Source of the DNA: Smithella sp.
GTDB taxonomy: Bacteria; Desulfobacterota; Syntrophia; Syntrophales; Smithellaceae
NCBI GenBank assembly: GCA_012797505.1
Contig: JAAZOZ010000424.1
Span: 1 to 56,622 of the forward strand
Reading direction: 5' to 3'
DNA: 56,622 bases
Shown here piece by piece: positions 1 through 9,130 of the stretch. Made by a program: the position numbers and the translations under genes. The notes under the pieces were generated by a model, which had not been told where the DNA came from, searched no databases, and was given only the letters and a program-made list of their open reading frames with translations. The number at the start of each line of letters is the position of its first letter. Position 1 is the first letter of the stretch.

Positions 1-1533
1 AATCGAGCGTTTGCGAACATCAGGGAAATGGTGGAAACACAGGGTCGCCGCTGTCAGGACAGGATCGCCATCCGCTTTTACGACCGGGATATCACGTACC
101 GTGACCTGGATGACGAGAGCAACCGCATAGCCAACGGCCTTCTGAAGCTGGGGGTCGGAAAGGGCGACCGGGTCTGTCTGCTCATGGATAACAGCCCGGA
201 ATTTTACTACGTATATTTTGGAATCATCAAAATCGGCGGCATCGCCGGTCCGGTCAACTGCTGGTGGCAGGCCGCGGAAATCCGGTACCTGCTGCAGGAT
301 TCCGGGGCCGTGGCCCTGTTTTGCGATCACAACTATCGGGGACTCGTCGACCAAATCATCGGTGAAACACCGGACATGCAGCACGTCATTGAACGGGAAG
401 CGGCTGACGATCGTTTTCTGCCGTTCGAAAAAATGCTGACGGAGCCGGTGTCCCTTGCGGATGCGGCGATCAGCCCCGACGATGTGTCCACGATCGTCTA
501 TACCTCGGGAACCACGGGAAACCCGAAGGGGGTTTTGCTTACCCACAGAAACATCCTGACCAATTCCTGGCAGGCCAGTCTGCTGGCCAACATCGATGAG
601 AATGATGTCATTTTGTGCTTCCTGCCGCTCTTCCACGTCAACGGCCTCGTGATTACCGGAACATCTCCCTTGAGCAAAGGCTCCCAGATCGTCCTGCGCC
701 GCAACTTTTCCGCGTCGGAATTCTGGGAATGCGTCGCGAAATACCGCGTGTCGATCTTCAGCGGCGTGCCGACGGTTTATCAGATTCTGCTCAACACGCC
801 GGGGTTTGAGGGATTGGACGTGTCGTCGCTGCGCTACGGCGTGTGCGGCGCGGCCCCCATGCCGGTGGAGACCATCCGCAAGTTTGAGGAAACGTTTCAC
901 ATGATCATCATTGAAGGCTACGGGCTGACCGAAAGCACGGCCGGGGCAACGGCCAACCCCATCAACGGCGTCCGGAAAATCGGCTCCATCGGAATTCCGT
1001 TTGCGGGAACCGAAATCCGGATTCTGGACGATGCGGACCAGGAGGTCCCCCAGGGAGAGGTGGGAGAAATTTGCATCCGCGGCGACCATGTCATGAAAGG
1101 CTACTTCAACAAACCGGAGGACACCGCCCAGACCCTGCGCGGCGGGTGGCTCCACACGGGGGACATGGCCTATAAAGACGAGGACGGCTACCTGTTTATC
1201 GTGGACCGGAAAAAGGAAATGATCATCCGGGGCGGTGAAAACATCTACCCCAAGGAGCTGGAAGGCATCATCTGCCGGCACCCCGACGTCGCGGAGGTAG
1301 CGGTAGTCGGCATCCCCGACGCGATCTACGGGGAAGAGGTCATGGCCTGTCTGGTTCTCCATCCGGACCGGACGCTGACGGAGGAAGCCTTTCAAGACTG
1401 GTGCCGGGCCAACATGGCGTCCTATAAGGTGCCGAAATACGTTAATATCCGCGCCTCCCTGCCCAGGAACATTCTGGGGAAACTCCTCAAGAAAGAACTG
1501 AAAGCCGCCCTGAAGTCGGAGGGAAAAATCTGA
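1..1533 (+). CDS. AMP-dependent acyl-CoA synthetase (ligase), 5' end cut by window
   Basis: The enzyme adenylates a carboxylic acid with ATP and transfers it to CoA; the substrate (fatty, aromatic or alicyclic acid) cannot be read from sequence. The frame is open from base 1, and the residues before the first ATG (base 28) look like normal family sequence, so the true start probably lies outside the window. Counting from that ATG, the ANL-superfamily P-loop TSGTTGNPKG is at 159-168, followed by EGYGLTES and the hinge DRKKEMIIRGGENIYPKE. Near the C-terminus is GKLLKKEL, which carries the catalytic lysine. Length is about 500 residues, normal for the family. An enolase-superfamily gene follows 57 bases downstream on the same strand. 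Family call is firm, substrate unknown. Confidence 0.92.
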   Translation, partial: NRAFANIREMVETQGRRCQDRIAIRFYDRDITYRDLDDESNRIANGLLKLGVGKGDRVCLLMDNSPEFYYVYFGIIKIGGIAGPVNCWWQAAEIRYLLQDSGAVALFCDHNYRGLVDQIIGETPDMQHVIEREAADDRFLPFEKMLTEPVSLADAAISPDDVSTIVYTSGTTGNPKGVLLTHRNILTNSWQASLLANIDENDVILCFLPLFHVNGLVITGTSPLSKGSQIVLRRNFSASEFWECVAKYRVSIFSGVPTVYQILLNTPGFEGLDVSSLRYGVCGAAPMPVETIRKFEETFHMIIIEGYGLTESTAGATANPINGVRKIGSIGIPFAGTEIRILDDADQEVPQGEVGEICIRGDHVMKGYFNKPEDTAQTLRGGWLHTGDMAYKDEDGYLFIVDRKKEMIIRGGENIYPKELEGIICRHPDVAEVAVVGIPDAIYGEEVMACLVLHPDRTLTEEAFQDWCRANMASYKVPKYVNIRASLPRNILGKLLKKELKAALKSEGKI

Positions 1534-1590
1534 CCGGGACCGGCGGGGGACCGCGCGAACAGAAATGATTAAAATTTTCAGGAGGCAACC

Positions 1591-2817
1591 ATGAAAATAT
1601 CATCCATTGAGCTTTATCATGTGCAGGTTCCCTTGAAGCAGACGTTTTGGCCCACGTGGATCCCCGGCTATCCGCAGACGCACAACGGGTTCACGCTGAT
1701 CAAGCTGGTCACGGACGACGGCATCGAAGGATATTCCGCGGGTTCCGCCCTGGGACTTGAGCGGCAAGGTTTGGGCGATCTCATCGGCGGGTATCTGCTG
1801 GGCGCGGACCCGACCGACATCGAATCGGTGCAGGCCCTGCTGAAACAGGCCGGCATCCTGGGATGGAGAAATTTCTGGATCGAGCCGGCGTGCTGGGACA
1901 TCATCGGCAAGAGCAAGGGAAAGCCCGTCTATGAACTTCTGGGCGGCGAGAAACGGCCCATCGAGGTGTACTGTTCCACGGGGGAAATGCACGAACCGGA
2001 AAAGAGAGTGGAAGAGCTCCTGGCCATGAAGGAGCGCGGGTTCAAAACGGCAAAACTGCGGGTAAAAAACAAGGATCTGAAGGACGACATCCGACATATC
2101 GAGGTCGTCCGGAAAGGCATCGGAGACCGGCTGGTTTTAGGCGTGGACGCCAACCAGGGATGGCTGGTGACGATTGTGGACAAAATTCCCGCGTGGGACC
2201 TGAAGCGCGCGACGGCCTTTGCGGAAGTCTGCGCCGCGAACGGCATCTCCTGGCTGGAAGAGCCTCTGGATTCGCGGGACTACGACGGCAATGCCGCCCT
2301 GAAAAAAGTCTCCAAAGTCAGAATCTCCGGCGCCGAACTCAACTACGGATGGGATGAGATCAAGATCATGTTCGAAAAGGACTGCTTCCACATTTACCAG
2401 CCTGACGCAACCTTCGCCGGAGGAATTGCCCAGGTGAAGAAGGTGATTGACGCCAGCCATGCCCACCAACGGGAATACTCCCCGCATACCTGGACCAACG
2501 GAATCGGGTTTTACGTAAACTGGAACCTCGTCCTGGCCGATAAAGGCAATGCCCTTCCCCTGGAATACCCCCTGGAGGAGCCCTCCTGGGCGCCGGAACA
2601 AAGAGAAGGGATCATCGACCCGATCCTTCCCGACCAAAACGCGATGCTTGCGCCGTTTACAAAGCCGGGCCTTGGATTTGAGATCAACCAGAGCCTGCTG
2701 AACAAATACGGAAAGCGGTTTTTCAAGCTGACGGAACTGCGACAGAAAATCAAGGTGATTCGCCAGAAAGGCCTGAAGACAGCGCTGGCACTGAAGAAAA
2801 GAAAAGAATCCCAGTAG
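1591..2817 (+). CDS. Enolase-superfamily enzyme, mandelate racemase-like subgroup
   Basis: This is a (beta/alpha)7-beta barrel enzyme that abstracts a proton alpha to a carboxylate, acting as an acid-sugar dehydratase or racemase. Metal ligands are visible as DANQGW (Asp186), WLEEPL (Glu223) and SGAEL (Glu249). The His-Asp dyad of the mandelate racemase subgroup is seen as QPDA (Asp272) and YSPHTW (His299). The second-strand Lys motif reads AKLRVK (155-159). At 408 residues it is complete; the last roughly 40 residues are Lys/Arg-rich. A good ribosome site (AGGAGG) precedes the ATG. Its pairing with a CoA ligase is unusual for sugar-acid dehydratases and might mean a non-sugar substrate (inference). 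Confidence 0.85.
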   Translation: MKISSIELYHVQVPLKQTFWPTWIPGYPQTHNGFTLIKLVTDDGIEGYSAGSALGLERQGLGDLIGGYLLGADPTDIESVQALLKQAGILGWRNFWIEPACWDIIGKSKGKPVYELLGGEKRPIEVYCSTGEMHEPEKRVEELLAMKERGFKTAKLRVKNKDLKDDIRHIEVVRKGIGDRLVLGVDANQGWLVTIVDKIPAWDLKRATAFAEVCAANGISWLEEPLDSRDYDGNAALKKVSKVRISGAELNYGWDEIKIMFEKDCFHIYQPDATFAGGIAQVKKVIDASHAHQREYSPHTWTNGIGFYVNWNLVLADKGNALPLEYPLEEPSWAPEQREGIIDPILPDQNAMLAPFTKPGLGFEINQSLLNKYGKRFFKLTELRQKIKVIRQKGLKTALALKKRKESQ

Positions 2818-2882
2818 CCTGATGAGGGCATTTCGACGGCCAGGTCCGGGATATTTTCGGAAAATAACAGCCCCAGCCTTCT

Positions 2883-3542
2883 CTATCCCAACTTTCCGGG
2901 GGTCACCGCCGGGTTTGCGCCGAGCTCGATGATCGCATACCGTCCCTTCTTGAAGCTTCCGGTGTTGACGACCAACGTGTTTTGAAAACGTTCAATGCCA
3001 TGCGCCTCGTGAATGTGGCCGCAGAGACAGAGGCCGACCGGATGGGCTTCGAGAAATGCTTTCACACTGTGACTCCCCCCGCGCAACCCGATGAAGGACC
3101 GGTCCCGGACGGAACGAGGAGGAGCATGGGAAATCAAAACCAGCCGGGAAGCCTGCCGGACCTGCTCATATCCTGTTTTTAAAATCCGGGCGATTTCTTC
3201 TTCCGAATATACCGTGGCGGTAGGAATCGGAGTCGGCGACGACCCGCCGACGCCGAAGAATCCCGTCCCGTCCAGAATCCGGCCCCTGCCGTGCAGAGAA
3301 AAACCTTTTTCTTCAAGAACGTCTTTGACTTCCTCCCGATCCCAGTTGCCATGCACGGCGAGGATCCGTTTTGAATGTTGCTCCAGACACCCAAGAACAT
3401 CCTTTGCCTCGGTCCGCGTTTTGGTGTGCGTGATGTCGCCGGAAATGACCACCGCGTCAGCCTCGCGGATAAGATGGGCAGCTTTTTCAATGGACCGGGT
3501 AGCCCCGTGAATATCGCTGACGGCAAAAATTTTCATATCCAT
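2883..3542 (-). CDS. Calcineurin-like metallophosphoesterase
   Basis: Binuclear-metal phosphoesterase of the small YfcE/ICC type. The five signature blocks are present in order: SDIHG (8-12), GDIT, GNWD, SHAPP and GHIH. The usual GNHD histidine is Trp here, as is common in the YfcE-like group. At 219 residues there are no extra domains or signal peptide, so it should be cytoplasmic. It lies 83 bases after phoR on the same strand and could be read through from the phosphate operon, but no Pho box was seen before it. Start could equally be the ATG two codons later. Substrate unknown. Confidence 0.82.
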   Translation of the reverse strand: MDMKIFAVSDIHGATRSIEKAAHLIREADAVVISGDITHTKTRTEAKDVLGCLEQHSKRILAVHGNWDREEVKDVLEEKGFSLHGRGRILDGTGFFGVGGSSPTPIPTATVYSEEEIARILKTGYEQVRQASRLVLISHAPPRSVRDRSFIGLRGGSHSVKAFLEAHPVGLCLCGHIHEAHGIERFQNTLVVNTGSFKKGRYAIIELGANPAVTPGKLG

Positions 3543-3625
3543 TCATCCGGGGAGTTCAATGATTTTTCCATGCTCTTCCAATCAATGGAAATCTCGACCA
3601 ACGCCTGATTTCCGTCATCCTCACG

Positions 3626-5380
3626 TTATGCCTTTACGGGTCCGTTCAACGGAAAGCACAGCGATACGGTTGTGCCTCGTCCCGGCCGGCTTTCGATTTC
3701 CATCCTGCCGCCGTGCGCGAGCATCAGATGTTTGACGATCGACAATCCCAGTCCCGTGCCGCCCAGCTCACGCGAGCGCGCCTTGTCCACGCGGTAAAAG
3801 CGCTCGCCCAGGCGCTGTACTTCCTCCACGGGAATTCCAATGCCGGTATCGCTGATCTTCAAAACCACCTGATCGCCTCTTTCTTCGGCTTCCATCGTGA
3901 TCCGCCCCCCCTCCGGCGTAAACTTTACGGCGTTGTCCAGCACGTTGACCAGGATCTGGCTGAGACGGTCCCGATCCGCCTTGATGGGCCTGAGATTCTG
4001 CGGCAGCCGGTTTTGCATGGCGATGGTTTTGGCCGCGGCTTTGGCATCCAGAAGGGAGATGACGCTGTCCATGGCTTCCGGAAGAAAAACAGCTTCGAAG
4101 CGAAAAACCACCTCCCCGAGTTCAATCCTCGACAGGATCATCAGGTCTTCCACCAGGCGATGGAGCCGCCGGGCCTGTTTGAGCATGATATCGGTGAAGC
4201 GCTTCGCATCCCCGGGATTCTCCAGGGCGCCGGCCTGAAGCGTTTCCAGATAGCCGATGACGGCCGTAAGCGGCGTGCGGATTTCATGCGTGACATTTGC
4301 CACAAAATCCGTCCGGACACGCTCCAGTTTCTTCAGCCGGGTCACGTCATGAAAGACGATCATGACTTTTTCTTCCCCGGGAAGCCCCTGAACTTCGGAC
4401 AGGCTGACGTTCATGATCACGGTTTCGGCGGCTCCCAGAGCAATTTCGCGCAAAATACTTTGCCGGGTCTGCTTAAAACTCTGAAACGCCTTCTGAAGTT
4501 CGGCATTGCGAAAAGCTTCCAGAAGCGTCTTGCCCAGAAAGTCTTCGTATTGGCCGGAAAGAATGCCGGCCAGCAACGGGCTTAAAAATTCGATCCGTTC
4601 ATCTCTGTTCAGAATCACGACACCTTCGTTGATGCTGGTCAGAGCGGTCATCAGTTTGCTTTTTTCCTCGTTGGCCAGCCGGATCTTGTCCCTGAGCTCC
4701 TCCACCAGATAGTTGATGTTATCCGCCAGCGTTCGGGTTTCATCGGACGTCCTGAGCATGATGGAGCCGACGGGTTGCCCCCTGCGCAGCCGCTGCGTAA
4801 ATTCCTCCATCATCCGGATGGGGGCGGCCAGCCGATGGGAAAAAAACAGGGCGACCGCCAGAGACACCAGCGCGCCGATCAGCATCGCCAGGAAAATGGA
4901 CTGATAAACTTGATCAACCGCGCTCTGGACATCATGAAGCGGCCTTGCCAGACGGACATAGCCCCTGCTGTTTTTCCCGTCCTGGATGGCCACGGCCACA
5001 TAAAGCATGTTCACGCCCAGCGAACTGCTGTAACGGACAGCCTTTCCCTTTCCTCTCAGCCTCGCCTCCTGAATCTCCGGACGAAACAGATGGTTCTCCA
5101 GTCCGGCGATCGCCTTTTCCGAATCGGCAAAAACGACGCCCCGCTCATTCACGAGCGTCACGCGGGACTTGGATATTTTACTGATCCGCTGAAGATGCGC
5201 GGACATGGCCTGTGGCGCGTTCAGATCCACCAGCTCGGCATAATGCATCAATTCCTGTTCGATTCCGGCTGTCATGATTCCGGATATCCGGTCTTTGACG
5301 AGCAGATGCAGGATAAAGAAAGACACGCTGATGATCACCAGATAGGAAAATAATATTTTGAGGAATAAATTGCGTTTCAC
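3626..5380 (-). CDS. phoR: Phosphate-regulon sensor histidine kinase PhoR
   Basis: Membrane sensor kinase that phosphorylates PhoB in low phosphate. Order of parts: transmembrane segment about 8-28, periplasmic domain about 30-160, second transmembrane segment about 162-181, HAMP about 182-235, PAS about 243-345, HisKA with the phospho-accepting His365 in VTHEIRTP, and HATPase with N box around 479-483, DTGIGI (511-516) and GTGLGLSIV. At 584 residues it is longer than E. coli PhoR because of the extracytoplasmic domain, as in many Deltaproteobacteria and Gram-positives. It is the last gene of phoB-pstS-arsC-pstCAB-phoU-phoR, starting 9 bases after phoU. The PhoR name rests on this context plus architecture. 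Confidence 0.92.
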   Translation of the reverse strand: MKRNLFLKILFSYLVIISVSFFILHLLVKDRISGIMTAGIEQELMHYAELVDLNAPQAMSAHLQRISKISKSRVTLVNERGVVFADSEKAIAGLENHLFRPEIQEARLRGKGKAVRYSSSLGVNMLYVAVAIQDGKNSRGYVRLARPLHDVQSAVDQVYQSIFLAMLIGALVSLAVALFFSHRLAAPIRMMEEFTQRLRRGQPVGSIMLRTSDETRTLADNINYLVEELRDKIRLANEEKSKLMTALTSINEGVVILNRDERIEFLSPLLAGILSGQYEDFLGKTLLEAFRNAELQKAFQSFKQTRQSILREIALGAAETVIMNVSLSEVQGLPGEEKVMIVFHDVTRLKKLERVRTDFVANVTHEIRTPLTAVIGYLETLQAGALENPGDAKRFTDIMLKQARRLHRLVEDLMILSRIELGEVVFRFEAVFLPEAMDSVISLLDAKAAAKTIAMQNRLPQNLRPIKADRDRLSQILVNVLDNAVKFTPEGGRITMEAEERGDQVVLKISDTGIGIPVEEVQRLGERFYRVDKARSRELGGTGLGLSIVKHLMLAHGGRMEIESRPGRGTTVSLCFPLNGPVKA

Positions 5381-5389
5381 ACGGCCTCC

Positions 5390-6076
5390 TCAGGTCGTCA
5401 TGCCGCAGGATTGATGGCGCACGCAATTTCCTGTCACCATGTAGGTTACCATGTCGGCGATTCCCTTGGCGTGATCGGCGATCCGCTCCATGTTCTTGGA
5501 AATCTGCATAACCAGAAGAGCCCTGTGGATATTTTTGGAATCCTCCATCATAAACGTCAGGAGCTCGCGGAAAATCTGCTCGTTGAGATCGTCAATCACC
5601 TGTTCCAGCCTGCGGACTTGCTCCGCCTTTTCCAGATCGCTGTTGATAAAGCTGTCCAATGAATCCCTGATCATGTTTCCGACCAGTTCGGACATGCGCG
5701 GCAAATCAATATAGGGCTTGAGCTGCGGCTCTTCGTTGAGCCGCATGACCTTTTCGGCGATGTTCACGGCCATATCCCCGATGCGCTCCAAATGGCCGGT
5801 AATCTTGATGGCGGTTGTGATAAAGCGCAGATCGATCGCCGCCGGCTGGCGAAGCGCCAGAATCTTGATGCAGCGCTCTTCCAGGTCGGTGTCCAGGCGG
5901 TCGATTTCGTCATCCTCCCGGACAACCTGATGAGCAAGTTCCGTATCGCGGCCGGACAGGGACTTCATCGCCTTGCCGATCGCGGCCTCGGTCAGCACAC
6001 CCAGATAGATCAGGCCGTCCTTGATCGTCTGCAATTCCTTTTCATAATGCAAGCTGGTGTGTCGTTTTTCTTCCAT
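5390..6076 (-). CDS. phoU: Phosphate transport system regulator PhoU
   Basis: PhoU is the peripheral protein linking the PstSCAB transporter to PhoR inhibition. The 228-residue, all-helical protein has two tandem PhoU repeats of about 105 residues; typical repeat sequences are visible in the first half (LEERCIKILALRQPAA) and the second (EDSKNIHRALLVMQISKNME). Metal-cluster acidic motifs (EXXXD) occur in each repeat. It sits between pstB (20-base gap) and phoR (9-base gap), so it is cotranscribed and translationally close to both. Length and order are standard. Confidence 0.95.
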   Translation of the reverse strand: MEEKRHTSLHYEKELQTIKDGLIYLGVLTEAAIGKAMKSLSGRDTELAHQVVREDDEIDRLDTDLEERCIKILALRQPAAIDLRFITTAIKITGHLERIGDMAVNIAEKVMRLNEEPQLKPYIDLPRMSELVGNMIRDSLDSFINSDLEKAEQVRRLEQVIDDLNEQIFRELLTFMMEDSKNIHRALLVMQISKNMERIADHAKGIADMVTYMVTGNCVRHQSCGMTT

Positions 6077-6096
6077 GATTCATCCTCCCGAAATGA

Positions 6097-6864
6097 TCAA
6101 CCGAAGCGGCCTGTAATATAATCCTCCGTCTGTTTGACATCCGGCTTGGTAAAGATTTTCTCCGTTTTGTTGTATTCAATCAAATTCCCCAGATAAAAGA
6201 AAGCCGTTTCATCCGAAACGCGGGCGGCCTGCTGCATGTTGTGCGTCACAATAATGATCGTGTAATTTTCCTTCAGCTCTTCGATCAACTCTTCAATCTT
6301 GGCGGTGGAAATGGGATCCAGCGCCGAGGTCGGTTCGTCCATCAATAAGATGTCCGGCTTCATCGCCAGCGCGCGCGCGATGCACAGCCGCTGCTGCTGG
6401 CCGCCGGAGAGATTCATGGCCGATTTGTTGAGGATATCCTTCACCTCATCCCACAAAACGGCCTGTTTCAGACTTTGTTCCACCAGGGCGTCCATATCGG
6501 CGACGGAAGTCCCGGTGAGCTTGGGTCCATAGGAAATATTGTTGTGGATGGTTTTAGGAAACGGATTGGGTTTCTGAAAAACCATGCCGATCTTGCGGCG
6601 GATCTCCACCGGATCGACGTCCGGCGCGTAAATGTTCCGGCCTTCAAAAAGGATTTCCCCTTCCACCTTCGTTGCGTCAATCAATTCATTCATCCGATTT
6701 AAAAGCCGCAACAGCGTTGATTTGCCGCATCCGGACGGTCCGATCAGCGCCGTCACCTTATTTTTTTTAAACGTCATCGAGATGTCCGTCAGGGCACGCA
6801 CGGCGCCGTAATAAAAGTTCACCCTGTTGACGGAAATAATATCGCCTGCTTCCATGGCTACCAC
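6097..6864 (-). CDS. pstB: Phosphate ABC transporter ATP-binding protein PstB
   Basis: Cytoplasmic ATPase of the high-affinity phosphate importer. Walker A GPSGCGKST is at 42-50, the ABC signature LSGGQQQR follows near 155, and Walker B with the catalytic Glu is LLMDEPTSALDP. The H-loop histidine is in IIVTHNMQQAAR. At 255 residues it has the usual PstB length. Its start overlaps the end of pstA by 7 bases if the first Met is used; a second Met three codons later would remove the overlap. Partners are PstA and PstC from the same operon. Confidence 0.97.
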   Translation of the reverse strand: MVAMEAGDIISVNRVNFYYGAVRALTDISMTFKKNKVTALIGPSGCGKSTLLRLLNRMNELIDATKVEGEILFEGRNIYAPDVDPVEIRRKIGMVFQKPNPFPKTIHNNISYGPKLTGTSVADMDALVEQSLKQAVLWDEVKDILNKSAMNLSGGQQQRLCIARALAMKPDILLMDEPTSALDPISTAKIEELIEELKENYTIIIVTHNMQQAARVSDETAFFYLGNLIEYNKTEKIFTKPDVKQTEDYITGRFG

Positions 6865-7736
6865 CTTTTATTCCTTCTCATAGACCCGCGGATCAAGATC
6901 GCGATCAGGTCAATGCCCAGAACCACCGCAACCAGCACCAGCACGGTGCCGAACTGGATGGGCCTTGTGGCCTCAATATTCGTTCCCGCCGTGGCCAGAA
7001 CATAAATATGGTACGGCAGGGCCATCACTTCATCAAAAACCGATCCCGGCAGTTTGGCGGTGAAATACGCGGCGGCCGTGAACATGATCGGCGCCGTTTC
7101 TCCCGCGGCCCGCCCGATGCCCAGAATGGAGCCGGTCAGAATGCCGGGGAGCGCGTTGGGCAGCACAATCCGGTAAATCGTCTGCCACTTGGACACCCCC
7201 AGGGACAGAGAGGCTTCGCGAAAGGTCTGCGGCACCGCTTTGAGCGCCTCTTCCGATGCGCCGATAATGGTCGGCAGGATCAAAAATCCCAGCGTCAGAG
7301 AGCCGGAAAGAATACTCGAGCCGAATTTTAGAAAAATAACGAAAAACCCCAGGCCGAAAAGACCGAAAACCACCGAGGGCACGCCGGCCAGGCAGTTGAT
7401 TCCAACCTTGATGAGCCTGATCACCCGGCCCTGCCTGGCATATTCGGTCAGATAAACCGCCGAAGCGATGCCCAGCGGAAGTCCAATGGCAATCGCGCCG
7501 ATCGTCAGATAAATCGTGCCCAGAATAGCGGGCATGATGCCGCCTTTGGTCATGGAATCCGTCGGCGGTTTGGTGATGAAGTCCCAACTGATCACGGAGA
7601 TGCCGTTTGCCAGAATATACAAAAGAATGCCGCCCAATGCTAGCGTGATGACGAGCGCCGAGGCGCGCACCAGAACAAAAAATACGTTCTGTTTGAAGTA
7701 ACGCCAGCGCATGGAATGGTTTTTCAGATTCTTCAT
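6858..7736 (-). CDS. pstA: Phosphate ABC transporter permease PstA
   Basis: Inner-membrane permease that forms the translocation channel with PstC. Six hydrophobic segments are apparent, the first at about 21-45, with a long cytoplasmic loop that carries the EAA-type motif (EEALKAVPQTFREASLSLG). The 292-residue length is typical. The gene starts 9 bases after pstC and overlaps pstB by 7 bases, indicating translational coupling of the three transporter subunits. Confidence 0.96.
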   Translation of the reverse strand: MKNLKNHSMRWRYFKQNVFFVLVRASALVITLALGGILLYILANGISVISWDFITKPPTDSMTKGGIMPAILGTIYLTIGAIAIGLPLGIASAVYLTEYARQGRVIRLIKVGINCLAGVPSVVFGLFGLGFFVIFLKFGSSILSGSLTLGFLILPTIIGASEEALKAVPQTFREASLSLGVSKWQTIYRIVLPNALPGILTGSILGIGRAAGETAPIMFTAAAYFTAKLPGSVFDEVMALPYHIYVLATAGTNIEATRPIQFGTVLVLVAVVLGIDLIAILIRGSMRRNKRW

Positions 7737-7745
7737 GCGCCTCCC

Positions 7746-8633
7746 TTACAGCGTCGCGGAACCGGTCTGGCGGAACTTGTGGGACACATAATCGGCAATC
7801 AGGTTAAACGCCAGCGTAAGAAAGAACAGCACCATGCCGATGGCGAAAAGCGCCTGGTAGTGCGCGCTGCCGTACGGCGTCTCCCCCATCTCGGCGGCGA
7901 TGGAGGCCGGCATCGGACGAACCGGGTCAAACAGACTCTCCGGAATCGCCGCCGCGCCGCCCGCCACCATCAACACAACCATGGTCTCGCCGACGGCCCG
8001 GGCCATGCCCAGCATGACCGCCGTTGAAATCCCGGAGAGTGCCGCAGGTACGATCACCTGCGCAATCGTTTCAAATTTCGTGGCCCCCAGCGCGTAGGAG
8101 GCCTCCTTGAATTCGCGGGGAACGGCGTAGAGCGCGTCTTCGGAAATGCTGGAAATCGTGGGAATTGCCATGATCGCCAGAATAACGGAGGCGTTGATGA
8201 TGTTGAGCCCCGTGGGCAGATCGAACGTCTCCTGCAGCCAGGGCGCCACGATCACCATCCCGAAAAATCCCAGAACGACGGACGGCAATCCCGCCAGCAG
8301 TTCAATGACGGATTTGAGAATTTCCTTGATGCGCTGCGGGGCGATTTCAGAAATGTAAATCGCCGCCATCACGCCCAGCGGCACGGCAATCAGCGTGGCA
8401 ATCAGCGTCACAATAAGCGAACCAACCACCAGCGGAAAAATTCCGAAGGAGGGCGGGTCGTAGGTGGGATACCATTCTTTTCCGAAAAGAAAATCTTTTA
8501 CGGATACGGATGTAAACAGCGGCAGGCCTTCCCGAAAAAGAGAAAATACGATCAATCCCAGCACCAGAACGGAAACCAGAGCGAAAAGCAGGAAAATGTA
8601 TTGAATAATAATTTCTTTTGTCTGTCTGGTCAT
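7746..8633 (-). CDS. pstC: Phosphate ABC transporter permease PstC
   Basis: Second inner-membrane permease of the Pst importer. Six transmembrane segments are expected, the first at about 10-32; the EAA-like loop reads EDALYAVPREFKEASYALG. A periplasmic loop after the first segment contains the DFLFGKEWYPTYDPPSFGI region typical of PstC. At 295 residues it is standard. It follows arsC by 60 bases rather than pstS directly, because arsC is placed between the binding protein and the permeases. Confidence 0.96.
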   Translation of the reverse strand: MTRQTKEIIIQYIFLLFALVSVLVLGLIVFSLFREGLPLFTSVSVKDFLFGKEWYPTYDPPSFGIFPLVVGSLIVTLIATLIAVPLGVMAAIYISEIAPQRIKEILKSVIELLAGLPSVVLGFFGMVIVAPWLQETFDLPTGLNIINASVILAIMAIPTISSISEDALYAVPREFKEASYALGATKFETIAQVIVPAALSGISTAVMLGMARAVGETMVVLMVAGGAAAIPESLFDPVRPMPASIAAEMGETPYGSAHYQALFAIGMVLFFLTLAFNLIADYVSHKFRQTGSATL

Positions 8634-8693
8634 AAAAGCTCTCTGAAAAATAAAACCGCAGCAGAAACCCGGGGCATTCAGGCGATGGACACG

Positions 8694-9110
8694 CTAATGG
8701 AATTCTTTTTCTATCCATCTTTTTATTTCGTCGCGAACCCGCCGGTATTCCTGAATCAAATCTTCAGCGCTGCCCTGAAATCGCGAAGGATCAGAGAAAC
8801 CCTTGTGCATGCGAAAACGTCCGCCCGGAAAATACGGGCAGGCCTCCCGGGCCTGATCGCAAAGCGTAATCACATAGTCCAGGGGAACCTCTTGAAAAAC
8901 ACAGAACCCCTTTGAACGATGATGACTGACATCAATATTCGTTTCACTCATAACCGTTTTAACCAGAGGATCAATTTGCGAGGGATCGGAACCGGCGCTA
9001 TAGGCCGTATACCGATCCCCGTAAATATTGTTCAGAAGCGCCTCCGCCATCTGAGAACGGACCGCGTTATGCGTGCAGATAAATAAAACGGTTTGTTTGG
9101 GAAAATTCAT
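8694..9110 (-). CDS. arsC: Arsenate reductase, low-molecular-weight phosphatase (thioredoxin-coupled) type
   Basis: The protein should reduce arsenate to arsenite. The P-loop CTHNAVRS is at 12-19 with nucleophile Cys12 and Arg18; the redox pair is Cys84 and Cys91 in LCDQAREAC; the general-acid Asp is in SDPSR (Asp107). This is the arsenate-reductase version of the fold, since plain tyrosine phosphatases lack the two later cysteines. Length is 138 residues. It lies between pstS (20-base gap) and pstC (60-base gap) on the same strand, so it is probably transcribed from the Pho-box promoter. Arsenate enters through Pst, which makes the placement functionally sensible (inference). Confidence 0.9.
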   Translation of the reverse strand: MNFPKQTVLFICTHNAVRSQMAEALLNNIYGDRYTAYSAGSDPSQIDPLVKTVMSETNIDVSHHRSKGFCVFQEVPLDYVITLCDQAREACPYFPGGRFRMHKGFSDPSRFQGSAEDLIQEYRRVRDEIKRWIEKEFH

Positions 9111-9130
9111 TATCCAATATCCCCGGCTTT

